Assembly: GCA_050248495.1 (NCBI GenBank)
Contig: JBFWSG010000008.1
Coordinates: 62,001 to 126,000 of the forward strand
Origin: DASYDU01 sp050248495
Lineage (GTDB): Bacteria; Planctomycetota; Planctomycetia; Pirellulales; Lacipirellulaceae
DNA length: 64,000 bases
Direction: 5' to 3'
Below, piece after piece: positions 1 to 8,310 of this stretch (positions are counted from its first letter, which is position 1; each line of letters begins with the position of its first letter). The translations under genes and the position numbers were made by a program. The notes below the pieces were generated by a model. The model did not search any database. It was not told the origin of the DNA and worked only from the letters and a program-made list of their open reading frames with translations.

Positions 1-675
1 CATGCCGAAGAGGGCGCCGAGGGTGACCAGGGCCAGGAGCACGCCGAAGGTCATGCAGGCTTTGAGCGCGCGGGCCTGGGCGGGCGGGCTGATCCAGACT
101 CCCCAAGTGATGCCCATCGTCCACAGGCCGTTGGCGAAGTGGAACACGCACGCCAAAGCGCCGACCATGTAGAAGATCAAGATGATCGGGCTCTGCAGGG
201 CTTCGCCGGCGGTTGAAGCGGCGTTGTATGGCCTGAACTGCGCGCCGCCGAAGGGCTCCGCCACGTCGTGCAGCCACCAGTTCCAGTGGAACCAGCCGTG
301 CATGTGGAACACGTGGTAGAGGATAAAGACGAAGGCGATCAGGCCGGTCCAACGCTGCCAGGTGTAGCGGCGGTTGGCGCCGTAGGGATAGTCGCGGGTG
401 TTGGGGATCATGCCCACCGCGATCATCACGCCGACGATCGCGTGAAACAGGATCGGGATGAAGATGAAGGTCCACTCGACGAGCGGCAGCAGCTTGCCGA
501 GGCTGTGGATCGTGTAGACGTTCTTCTGAAATGTGCCGGGGCCGTTGAGCACGCTGGCGTTGGTGACCAGGTGGACGGTCATGTAGAGGCCGACGGGCAG
601 GAGCCCGCTGAGCGAGTGCAGTCGACGGATGACAAACTCATGTCGAGCGAAGAACGACTGCGAGGGACCATCCAC
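1..675 (-). CDS. sdhC: succinate dehydrogenase cytochrome b558 subunit (partial, C-terminus off the window)
   Basis: Reading the minus strand gives 225 codons with no stop before the window edge. The protein is a polytopic membrane anchor of the SdhC b558 family: it contains RHEFVIRRLHSLSG near the N-terminus, several hydrophobic helices, His residues suited to haem ligation (FILYHVFHMHGWFHWNWW) and a late LKACMTFGVLLALVTLGALFGM-like helix whose last visible residue is Met. It would anchor succinate dehydrogenase/fumarate reductase and pass electrons to quinone; sdhA and sdhB are expected beyond base 1. I chose GTG at 675 because GGAG lies 9 nt upstream; TTG at 690 in the same frame is the alternative, and an in-frame TAA lies just before it. 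No ATG is available at the N-terminus. The family call is from established knowledge; confidence is high. Confidence 0.88.
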   Translation of the reverse strand, partial: MDGPSQSFFARHEFVIRRLHSLSGLLPVGLYMTVHLVTNASVLNGPGTFQKNVYTIHSLGKLLPLVEWTFIFIPILFHAIVGVMIAVGMIPNTRDYPYGANRRYTWQRWTGLIAFVFILYHVFHMHGWFHWNWWLHDVAEPFGGAQFRPYNAASTAGEALQSPIILIFYMVGALACVFHFANGLWTMGITWGVWISPPAQARALKACMTFGVLLALVTLGALFGM

Positions 676-696
676 GTCCGAAGACTCCAAGAAAGC

Positions 697-724
697 TGTT
701 AGCTCTTAGCTATTAGCCGTTAGC
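697..724. repeat. four heptanucleotide tandem units NNTTAGC
   Basis: Four contiguous 7-nt units (TGTTAGC, TCTTAGC, TATTAGC, CGTTAGC) lie immediately upstream of sdhC. They are seen directly. They resemble short heptanucleotide tandem repeats described in other bacterial genomes; no function is evident, although they fall where the sdhC promoter or leader would be. Confidence 0.8.
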
Positions 725-869
725 CAAGGCGGCCACAGCATTCCCGGCCAGTATAAAGGCGGCGGGTGAGGGGTGACAAGGGACGGGGCGGGCGAGGAAT
801 GCGCAGAGCGAGAGCAGGGCGTCTAGCGTCGCGGTGCGCGGATTCGCACGGTGGGACGGGGGACGAAAA

Positions 870-902
870 ACTGAGTACTGGGTACTGGGTACTGGGTACT
901 GA
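870..902. repeat. TACTGGG heptanucleotide tandem repeat
   Basis: About 3.7 perfect copies of TACTGGG run from 876 to 901, preceded by a near copy ACTGAG. The array lies in the 248-bp gap between sdhC and the stop of the TPR gene. It is too short for, and unlike, a CRISPR array. It is probably a slippage-prone interspersed repeat. Confidence 0.85.
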
Positions 903-923
903 ATGTGAAGGCGGTGCGCGGCG

Positions 924-2612
924 CTATGGCGTGGGGGCGGTTTCGGCCGACTTCTGGTTGGCGGCGTCCTTTTTAGCGGCTTCTTCGGCGGCCTTCTTCT
1001 GGGCGGCTTCGACTTCGGCGGCTTTGTCTCGATACTCCTTGGCGAGGTCGGGGTGGCCGAGCTTGTCGAGCGCGTCGGCGGCGTGGCGGTAGGCGGGCGC
1101 GTACTCGTCGAAGAGCCGGATGGCGCTCACGAACGAGTCGGCCGCTTGCTGGTTCTTGCCGAGGCGTTCGTACACGACCCCACGTTTGAAATAGTGGGTC
1201 CACTCGGCCGGCTCGAGCCGCAGCGCGGCGTTGAAGTCGCTGAGCGCCTTGTCGTTCTCGCCGCGGGCCATGTAGGCCAGGCCGCGGTTGACGTAGGCCG
1301 GGACATAACGATCGCTGTCGGCGAGCGCCAGCCCGTAGCAGCGAATGGCTTCAAGATACTCGCCCTTCTTGGCCTGGGCGAATCCTTCCCAGAGCTTCGG
1401 CCGCGGGTCCTGGTATTCGATGTTGGCGGCGTGGCGGAAGTCGAGGATCGCCAGGTCGTCCTCGCCCATGTTGTAGAACACGATGCCGCGGCGGAAATAG
1501 GCTTCGGCCAGATCGGGATTCAGGTTGATCGACTCGGTGAGCGAGGCGATGGCGTCGCCATAGCGGCCGAGCAGGCGGAGACAAACGCCGCGGCGGAATT
1601 CGCCTGCGGCCTTGAGATTGGCATACGTGGGATTGTCGCCCGCCAGCTCGATCAGCTTGTCGCATTCTTCGAGTGCCTGTTCGTAAGCGTCGGTCTTGGT
1701 CTTCGGATCGGGATCTTCCTTGGCAAATTCGAGCAGGACGGCGGCCTTGGTGAGATAGCCTTGCGCGAACGGCTCGTCGGAATCCTTGCGCTTCGGCTTG
1801 TAGTTCTGGATCGAAGCGTCGACGGCGTCGATCGCTTCCTTGTACTTCTTTTCGCGGAGCAAGATCCCGGCCAGCGCGAAGTGGTTCTCGAAGTTATCTG
1901 GATCGAGGCTGATCGCCTTTTGAATTTCGTCGTTGGCTTTGTCGTACTTGGCGATCGTGGAGTAGGCCTGGGCCAAGAGTTGGTGGGCCTCGGCGTTGTT
2001 CTCGTCCTGTTCGACGACCTGCTCCAGCGGCTTAATCGCCTGCTGACCGGCGCCGAGCAGCACCATCGCTTTGCCCATGCCGAACAGAACTTCGGGGTCC
2101 TGGCGATTTTGTTCCTGGGCGGCGAGGAAATCGGCGTAGGCCAGGTCGTTCGCACCGACCTCGAAATAGAGCTTGCCGCGGGCGATCAACGCCGGCATGT
2201 GGGCCGAATTCTCTTTAAGCGCTTCGTCAAAGTCGGATTTGGCGGATTCAAAATCTTCGAGGCCGGCAAAGGCATTGCCGCGGCCGGTGTACACGACGGG
2301 CAGGAAGACTTGGGCCTGCATGCCGGCCGCCTTGAACGCGCGGACCAGCTGGTCGTAGATGCCGAGGGCTTTTTGGAAGTCCTTGTCTTTGAGCGCCTGC
2401 TCGGCCTCGGTGAACATCCGCTTGACGTCTTCCTGGGTGAGCTGCTGTTGCTGCGGCTGGCCCTCGCCTTCGGGGGCGGAGGCGCTGGTGTCGGCCGCCG
2501 GGGCTTCGCCGAGCAGGTCCTGGGCCGAGGCTGGGACCGCAATTTGCCAGGCCGCCAGGGCCAGGAAGGCAACGGCGGTCAACTCACGAATTTGCAACAG
2601 GGGAGCTCGCAT
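924..2612 (-). CDS. exported tetratricopeptide-repeat protein
   Basis: The 562-residue product begins MRAPLLQIRELTAVAFLA and has a signal peptide ending around PASAQ. Residues 30-60 are a low-complexity linker rich in Ala, Gln and Glu. From about residue 65 to 530 there are many 34-residue TPR units with typical signatures such as AEAYFRRGIVFYNMGEDDLA and YVNRGLAYMARGENDKALSDF. The C-terminus is a charged Ala/Lys/Glu tail (AQKKAAEEAAKKDAA) that may form a helix. TPRs mediate protein-protein contacts, here probably in the periplasm; the partner is unknown. I chose ATG at 2612 because GAGG lies 8 nt upstream and the signal peptide starts there; a longer upstream frame to 2693 has no such support. 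The family is certain, the role is not. Confidence 0.85.
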   Translation of the reverse strand: MRAPLLQIRELTAVAFLALAAWQIAVPASAQDLLGEAPAADTSASAPEGEGQPQQQQLTQEDVKRMFTEAEQALKDKDFQKALGIYDQLVRAFKAAGMQAQVFLPVVYTGRGNAFAGLEDFESAKSDFDEALKENSAHMPALIARGKLYFEVGANDLAYADFLAAQEQNRQDPEVLFGMGKAMVLLGAGQQAIKPLEQVVEQDENNAEAHQLLAQAYSTIAKYDKANDEIQKAISLDPDNFENHFALAGILLREKKYKEAIDAVDASIQNYKPKRKDSDEPFAQGYLTKAAVLLEFAKEDPDPKTKTDAYEQALEECDKLIELAGDNPTYANLKAAGEFRRGVCLRLLGRYGDAIASLTESINLNPDLAEAYFRRGIVFYNMGEDDLAILDFRHAANIEYQDPRPKLWEGFAQAKKGEYLEAIRCYGLALADSDRYVPAYVNRGLAYMARGENDKALSDFNAALRLEPAEWTHYFKRGVVYERLGKNQQAADSFVSAIRLFDEYAPAYRHAADALDKLGHPDLAKEYRDKAAEVEAAQKKAAEEAAKKDAANQKSAETAPTP

Positions 2613-2869
2613 CGCGATATCCTCGACGGAGGTTGGTAGGCGGACGCTGGGGAAATGTGGACGGCGCGCGGGATCGGACGGCCGGTCGCGCAACGCGCCG
2701 ATGGGGAATTATAACCCACTCGACGGTGAAGCAGACGAGAATTGAAGCCGCCGACTTTATCCATACGTCGCGGGCGGCGGTCCGGTTGTAACGATTGGCA
2801 GAAGCGACCGGGCTGGGGACTTTTGACCGAAGTGGTTCTGTGTTTGGACAGTCGAGGATGCCGCTTCGA

Positions 2870-4021
2870 TCACCGGCCGGCGGCCGGTGCCACTGGCTTG
2901 TCGATTGCCCATTTTGCCTGCCACTGTGGGAAGTCCTTTTCCAAGAGTTTTGCTGGCCAGTCGCCGAGCCACGCGTAGCCAACGCGGCGTTCTTGCTCGA
3001 TGTCGGCCAGGTGGTCGTGGATGACGCCGTCGCGGCCCACGAACATCGGGCGGTTGCCGTCGATCGAATAGAAGCGGGCCCAGAGGGGTTTGGCGGAAGG
3101 GTCGGCCACCACGACGCGATCGGTGGGACGTTTGGAATTGCCGTCGAATCTCCATTCGACGCGCTCGCCTGCGATTTTCGACCGGTTGAACCAGGCGACG
3201 GCGGAGTCGACGGCCCGCTTGATCCCGGGCGTGGGCCGGTCGAGCTGCATCAGGTACTCGACGATGCCGACGCTTTCGTAGCCGCTCAAGGAAGGGAGCT
3301 CGTAAGCGCGGGCCGCGGCGGGTTGGAGTGAGTGCTCGTCGTACTGAGCGCACCAGACGGTCGGTTGGCCGTCGACAACGACCTGCGTGGCAAGGATCAC
3401 GTCGAGTCCTTTGTCGATCGCCTTCTGGCAGCGCTCGCGGGTGGCGGCGTCGACGAAGCCGAAGACTTTGGCGCCCTGGAGGCTCTCTTGGTTGAGCGTG
3501 ACGTCGCGGAGCAGGTTCATCACGCCGATCATCGCGCCGTCGTTGAAGGTGAGGTGGGAATAGTAGCCCTCGCGGAGCGGGTAGATCATGGGCCAACCGC
3601 CGTTTGGATATTGGGCCTCGAGCAGAAAATGGAGGCCGCGATTGGCGGCGTCGGCATAGCGCCAGTCGCCTGTGGCGGCGTGCATGCGCGCGAGAAAGCG
3701 GATTTGCGTCCAGGTGGCGCCGTTGTCGATCAGAGTTTCGCTGCGATTGCGGTCGCGGCGGAGGGTTTCTCGGTCGCCGTCGCTCAAGGGGCGGGCCATG
3801 TCGATGTTCTTCGGCCAGCCGCCGTTGTCGTTCTGATAGAGGAGCACGTTTTCGGCGACGCGGATCGATTCATCCGCGCCGTAGAAATCGTTTGGATAGT
3901 CGAGGATGCTCCGCCAGCGCGATTGGCCGCCGCCCCATTGGGCGGTTGCCGGAACAAGAGGAGTCGAAGCCGCAATGGCGATCAGGATCGCGCGCCAAGT
4001 GAATTGCGATGATTGAGACAT
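2870..4021 (-). CDS. pelA: pectate lyase, polysaccharide lyase family 10 (Pel-15E type)
   Basis: The 383-residue secreted protein starts MSQSSQFTWRAILIAIAAS with a signal peptide cleaved near PATAQ. Family signatures are NDNGGWPKNIDMARPL near residue 65, LEAQYPNGGWPMIYPLREGY near 130-150, YYSHLTFNDGAMIGVMNLLRD following it, and late WARFYSIDGNRPMFVGRDG. PL10 enzymes cleave de-esterified polygalacturonate by beta-elimination using calcium. ATG at 4021 is preferred to the longer upstream frame because GGTGG precedes it and the signal peptide begins there. No other pectin gene is adjacent, so it seems a solitary exported lyase; planctomycetes often scatter such genes. The substrate is inferred from family knowledge. 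Confidence 0.87.
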   Translation of the reverse strand: MSQSSQFTWRAILIAIAASTPLVPATAQWGGGQSRWRSILDYPNDFYGADESIRVAENVLLYQNDNGGWPKNIDMARPLSDGDRETLRRDRNRSETLIDNGATWTQIRFLARMHAATGDWRYADAANRGLHFLLEAQYPNGGWPMIYPLREGYYSHLTFNDGAMIGVMNLLRDVTLNQESLQGAKVFGFVDAATRERCQKAIDKGLDVILATQVVVDGQPTVWCAQYDEHSLQPAAARAYELPSLSGYESVGIVEYLMQLDRPTPGIKRAVDSAVAWFNRSKIAGERVEWRFDGNSKRPTDRVVVADPSAKPLWARFYSIDGNRPMFVGRDGVIHDHLADIEQERRVGYAWLGDWPAKLLEKDFPQWQAKWAIDKPVAPAAGR

Positions 4022-4160
4022 TCCGCCACCCCGTTGACTGCTGCGTGTCCATTCGATGCTAACGAATCGTAGGGGCCGATTCCAGAAACGGCGGCCAGAT
4101 TGCAAACAGACTTGTGAATCTTGCGGGAAGTCGGAAGTCGGCGGACCGCGTCGGGCGCGA

Positions 4161-5537
4161 TTACGGCCGCAGCGCTTGGAGCATCCCTTTGGCCTTGTGC
4201 CAGGTTTCGTCGTACTCGCGCTGCGGGTCGGAATCGGCAACGATGCCGCCGCCCACGGGGATTTGCCACCAGCCGCGGGCAGCGGTGATCGTGCGGATGA
4301 GGATGTTCGTATCCATCTGGCCACCGACGCCGAGATAGCCGAGCGAGCCGCAGTACGGGCCGCGAACGGTTGGCTCCAGCTCGGCGATGATCTCGATCGC
4401 GCGAATCTTGGGGACGCCGGTCACGGAGCCGCCGGGAAACGCGCCCTTCAATAGGTCGAACGGCCCGACGCCGTCGCGGAGCGTGCCCTCGACGACCGAG
4501 ACGAGGTGCTGCACCCAGGCGTACGATTCGAGGCCGCAGAGCTGCGTGACGCGGACGCTCGCCGCCTGGCAGGCGCGGGAGAGGTCGTTGCGCAACAGGT
4601 CGACGATCATCACGTTCTCGGCGCGATCCTTGGGCGAGATCGACAGCTCGTGGGCGGCGGCGCGGTCGACAGTTGCATCGCGGGTGAGGGCGGCGGTGCC
4701 CTTGATGGGGCGGGTTTCCACTCGGCGGTCGGCGACGCGCAGAAAACGCTCGGGCGAGGCGCTCGCAATCTGCCAGCCGCCGCCGTCGAGATAGCCGGCC
4801 ATCGGCGCCGGGTTGCGCTCGCGGAGGCGGCAGTAGAGATTGATGGGCGAATCGGTCGCGGGGTGGAGGAGCCTTTGCGAGAGGTTCACCTGATACACGT
4901 CGCCGGCGGCGATGTAGTCGATCGCGCGGCGGACAGTTTCGAGGTATGCCGAATGCGAGAAGTTGCTGGTGAGGTGCTCGATGCCCGTGGGGTGCTGGGG
5001 GGCGAGGGAGGAGGCAGGGAGACGTGTTGAATCGGTTGCGGTATTCCCGCTCGCTGAAGCGAGCTCGCCGTGGGGAGAAGCGAGCTCGCCTAGGAAGAAT
5101 CGGGCGCGGGCTTGGGCGTCGGTGTCGGCAAAACTTTGCGCGATGAGCCAGGCGGCATTTTGATCGTGATCGAACGCGAAGACGACGTCGTAGAGCCCCA
5201 GCGCGAGCGGAGGAATTTGGAACTCGTCGATCTTGGCAACGGGGACGCGCTCCAAGTGTGGCGCCAGTTCGTAGCCGAACATCCCGGCGAGCCCGCCTTG
5301 GAAGGGCGGCAGGTCGCTGCGGGCTGGTTGGTCGAGGCCGGCGGCGACCCGTTCGATTTTCGCGAGCGAGTCGGCCGAGTCCCACCACTGGATCGGGTCG
5401 GCGGCGACGAACGAGTAGCGGCCCGTCGAGGCGGTGCGGGCCGCGCTGTCGAGAAACAGCACGTGCGACAGGTGCGCGAGGCGCCGGAACACCGTGACAG
5501 CGTTCAGCGACGGATCAAGCCGCTCGATGTGGCACAT
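4161..5537 (-). CDS. pabB: aminodeoxychorismate synthase component I (chorismate-binding enzyme)
   Basis: The 458-residue cytosolic protein has the chorismate-binding fold: YQVNLSQRL near 225, RPIKGTAALTRD near 280, SPKDRAENVMIVDLLRNDLS near 305, FPGGSVTGVPKIRAIEII near 375, and GGGIVADSDPQREYDETWHK near the end. PIKGT rather than PIAGT at the active site favours PabB over anthranilate synthase TrpE; PabB aminates chorismate to ADC for folate. No pabA or pabC lies beside it. An unusual Ser/Ala/Pro-rich linker at about residues 148-180 (GELASPHGELASASG) is encoded by a duplicated DNA element. The gene is divergent from hrpB across about 130 bp. TrpE-like substrate use cannot be fully excluded. 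Confidence 0.85.
   Translation of the reverse strand: MCHIERLDPSLNAVTVFRRLAHLSHVLFLDSAARTASTGRYSFVAADPIQWWDSADSLAKIERVAAGLDQPARSDLPPFQGGLAGMFGYELAPHLERVPVAKIDEFQIPPLALGLYDVVFAFDHDQNAAWLIAQSFADTDAQARARFFLGELASPHGELASASGNTATDSTRLPASSLAPQHPTGIEHLTSNFSHSAYLETVRRAIDYIAAGDVYQVNLSQRLLHPATDSPINLYCRLRERNPAPMAGYLDGGGWQIASASPERFLRVADRRVETRPIKGTAALTRDATVDRAAAHELSISPKDRAENVMIVDLLRNDLSRACQAASVRVTQLCGLESYAWVQHLVSVVEGTLRDGVGPFDLLKGAFPGGSVTGVPKIRAIEIIAELEPTVRGPYCGSLGYLGVGGQMDTNILIRTITAARGWWQIPVGGGIVADSDPQREYDETWHKAKGMLQALRP
5056..5090. repeat. duplicated 14-bp GAAGCGAGCTCGCC element inside pabB
   Basis: Two identical copies of GAAGCGAGCTCGCC lie at 5056-5069 and 5077-5090, 21 nt apart, so they encode an in-frame heptapeptide duplication (GELASPH/GELASAS). 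The first copy overlaps a perfect inverted repeat GCTCGCT-GA-AGCGAGC at 5049-5064. This looks like a palindromic repeat that entered the coding sequence at a tolerant linker. Confidence 0.8.
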
Positions 5538-5666
5538 CGTGGAAAGGGGGGAGGGCGGAAGGGGGAAGGCAAAACGGCTACATGCTTATTCTATTTGTCG
5601 CTGCTCTTATCGCATACCGGCGGCGGAGGTGACGGAGGGGCGGCAATTGGCGACAATCGACGCACG

Positions 5667-8207
5667 ATGAGTGACAGTAATCTCCATGATTTGCCGGTGG
5701 CCGAAGTGCTCGATGAGGCCGTGGCGGCTTCGCGCGAGGGTGCCGTGGTCGTAACGGCACCGCCCGGGTCGGGCAAGACGATGCTCGTGCCGGCGGCAGT
5801 CCTCGACGATTTGCCCGAGAGCGAGCAGGTGATCTTGCTGCAGCCGCGGCGATTGGCGGCCCGCGCGGTCGCGCGGCGGATCGCCCAGCTGCGGGGCGGC
5901 GAAGTGGGGGGCGAAGTCGGCTATCGCGTGCGGTTCGATTCGTGCGTTGGCCGCGATACCAGGCTCGTGGTAGCGACGACCGGCATCCTGCTGCGGCGCC
6001 TGTTGGATGACGTGGCGCTCGATGGCGTGGGCGCTGTCGTGCTCGATGAGTTTCACGAGCGGACGATTGAGATGGATCTGGTGCTGGGGCTCGTGACGCG
6101 GGTGCGCGAGACGCTGCGGCCCGATCTGCGTGTTGTCGTCATGAGTGCGACCCTGGCGGCGGAACCGGTGGCGAAGTTTTTGGGCGACGCGCCGATCGTG
6201 CATGCGGAGGGGCGGCGGTTTCCGGTTTCCATTCGTTATCAGCGGCGCGGTCAGCAAAAGGCGACCGTCGAGGAGCTGGTGGCGGGGGTGTTGCCTGACG
6301 CTTTGCGCGAGACACCTGGGCACGTGCTCGTGTTCTTGCCGGGCGTCGGGGAGATTCTGCGGACGAAGGACGCGCTCGCGGGCGTCGCGGAGCGCGCGGG
6401 CGCAGTGCTGCTGCCGCTGTTTGGCGATCTGCCGCCGGAGCAGCAGGATCGCGTGCTCACGGACCTCGGCCAGCGGAAGATCATCCTGGCTACCAACGTC
6501 GCGGAAACATCTCTCACGATCGAGGGCGTGACTGCGGTGATCGACTCCGGGCAGGCGCGTCAGATGCACGTTTCGGCCGCGACGGGGCTGCCGCGATTGG
6601 AGCTGGTGCCGATCTCGCAGGCATCGGCCGATCAGCGGGCCGGGCGAGCGGGCCGCACGGCGCCGGGCGTCTGCTGGCGGCTGTGGGACCAAGCTTCCCA
6701 GCGCGGGCGGCCCGCGGCGGATACGCCGGAAGTGTTGCGGAGCGATTTGGCCGAGCCGCTCCTGCAGCTCTTCGCGATGGGCGAGCGGACCGACTTTCCG
6801 TGGCTCGACGCGCCGCCGGCGGAAGCGGCGGACAATGCGCGGCAGCTGTTGCGATTGCTGGGCGCGATCGACTTGAGCGATCGAGTGACGCCGCTGGGCG
6901 AAGAGTTGGCGCGGCTGCCGGCGCATCCTCGGTTGGGGCGGTTGCTGTTGGCCGGCGCGCGGCACGGCGTGCTGCGGGAGACGTCGCTCGCGGCGGCGCT
7001 TTTATCGGAGCGCGATCCGTTCCGGTCGGCGCAGCACGGCCGGCGCGGGCCGCGCGACTATCACGCGGTGCGGACGCGGTCGGATGTGGTCGATCGCGTG
7101 GCGGCGCTGCAGGCGTTTCATGCGGGAACACCGCTCGCGGATCCCGATCTCGAATTGCATCCCGGCGGTGCGCGGAATGTACTGCGGTCGGCGGAGCAGT
7201 TGTTTCATCTCACGGAGTTTCCACGCGCGCCGCGGGCGGAGCGACCGGAACTAGCGCTGATGGAGGCGCTCTTGGAGGCGTTTCCCGATCGGCTCTGCAA
7301 ATTGCGCTCGGGGACGCAGGACCGGGCGCTGATGGTGGGCGGTCGGGGAGTGCGGCTGGATGCGAGCTCGCGGGTTCGCGGCGAGGCGTTGTTCCTGGCG
7401 ATCGAGCTGAATGATGCCGGCGGCGAGGCGCGGGCGCGATTGGTCTCGGCGGTCGAACGGTCGTGGCTCGAATCGGACAATCTGCGATCGGTGGAGGAGC
7501 TATTCTTCAATCCGACGCGGGGCCAGGTGGAGGCCCGGGCGCGAACGTATTGGGTCGACTTGCTGCTCGACGAGACACCGGTCGCGATCGGGGACGCGGC
7601 TGCCGCGGCCGCGCTCTTGGCGCAGCAGGCGCGGCAGCAATTGGATCGCGTGTTGCCGCCCGGCGACTCGGCGGCGGGCCGATTTCTCGCGCGGCTGCGC
7701 TGGCTAGCCGACGCGCGGCCTGATCTCGAGTTGCCAAAGTTTGATGAGGCGGAACTTGCCGACATGCTCCCCGAGCTGTGCCATGGTCTGCGCTCGCTCG
7801 CCGAGCTGCGCGAGGTCGATTGGCCCAGCTGGCTGCAAGCGCGGGTCGGTTTCGATCGACTGGCGGAGATCGAGCGGCTCGCGCCGGCGGAGCTTGAGGT
7901 GCCGAGCGGCAACCGGCACGCGATCGCATACGAGGTTGGCAAGCAGCCGGTGCTGGCGGTGCGAATCCAGGAATTGTTCGGGCTGGCGGAAACGCCGCTG
8001 GTGGGCGGGCGCGTGCCCGTGGTGCTGCACCTGCTCGGACCGAATTATCGACCGCAACAAGTTACGGCCGATTTGGCGAGCTTCTGGAAGAACGGTTATC
8101 CTGAGGTGAAGAAGGAGCTGCGGCGGCGGTACCCGAAGCATGCCTGGCCGGATGATCCGCTGGCGACCACCGCGACGCGGAGCGGGCTGAAGCGGGATAT
8201 GAAGTGA
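5667..8207 (+). CDS. hrpB: ATP-dependent DEAH-box RNA helicase HrpB
   Basis: The 846-residue product has the full set of DEAH helicase motifs: TAPPGSGKT (Walker A, about residue 32), DEFH in VVLDEFHERTIEMDL, MSATL, ATNVAETSLTIEGVTAV, and QRAGRAGR. Past the helicase core and winged-helix region it carries the HrpB-specific C-terminus, with ELFFNPTRGQVEARA and a final RRYPKHAWPDDPLATT. Length matches HrpB (about 800-850). HrpB is a cytosolic putative RNA helicase of ill-defined role. ATG at 5667 begins MSDSNLHDLPVAEVLDEA, where family homology begins; the upstream extension of the frame overlaps pabB on the other strand and is not used. It stands alone on the plus strand. Confidence 0.93.
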   Translation: MSDSNLHDLPVAEVLDEAVAASREGAVVVTAPPGSGKTMLVPAAVLDDLPESEQVILLQPRRLAARAVARRIAQLRGGEVGGEVGYRVRFDSCVGRDTRLVVATTGILLRRLLDDVALDGVGAVVLDEFHERTIEMDLVLGLVTRVRETLRPDLRVVVMSATLAAEPVAKFLGDAPIVHAEGRRFPVSIRYQRRGQQKATVEELVAGVLPDALRETPGHVLVFLPGVGEILRTKDALAGVAERAGAVLLPLFGDLPPEQQDRVLTDLGQRKIILATNVAETSLTIEGVTAVIDSGQARQMHVSAATGLPRLELVPISQASADQRAGRAGRTAPGVCWRLWDQASQRGRPAADTPEVLRSDLAEPLLQLFAMGERTDFPWLDAPPAEAADNARQLLRLLGAIDLSDRVTPLGEELARLPAHPRLGRLLLAGARHGVLRETSLAAALLSERDPFRSAQHGRRGPRDYHAVRTRSDVVDRVAALQAFHAGTPLADPDLELHPGGARNVLRSAEQLFHLTEFPRAPRAERPELALMEALLEAFPDRLCKLRSGTQDRALMVGGRGVRLDASSRVRGEALFLAIELNDAGGEARARLVSAVERSWLESDNLRSVEELFFNPTRGQVEARARTYWVDLLLDETPVAIGDAAAAAALLAQQARQQLDRVLPPGDSAAGRFLARLRWLADARPDLELPKFDEAELADMLPELCHGLRSLAELREVDWPSWLQARVGFDRLAEIERLAPAELEVPSGNRHAIAYEVGKQPVLAVRIQELFGLAETPLVGGRVPVVLHLLGPNYRPQQVTADLASFWKNGYPEVKKELRRRYPKHAWPDDPLATTATRSGLKRDMK

Positions 8208-8310
8208 CCCCGCTGACTGGTGACGGCGCAACAATGGCGTCCCTCTGCCGGCGCGAGTATCATGACACAATAGTTCGAATTGTTGCCACTAACTCTCTGG
8301 CGGGCGAACT

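Noticed and set aside
268..702. A 144-codon plus-strand frame at the window start
   Set aside because: It is antisense to sdhC, whose minus-strand translation matches a known membrane subunit.
870..902. Short tandem array considered as CRISPR
   Set aside because: Units are 7 bp with no spacers and there are no cas genes.
1053..2639. A 528-codon frame antisense to the TPR gene
   Set aside because: It is a shadow of a high-G+C coding sequence; the minus-strand TPR repeats and signal peptide are unmistakable, and the antisense product has no motif.
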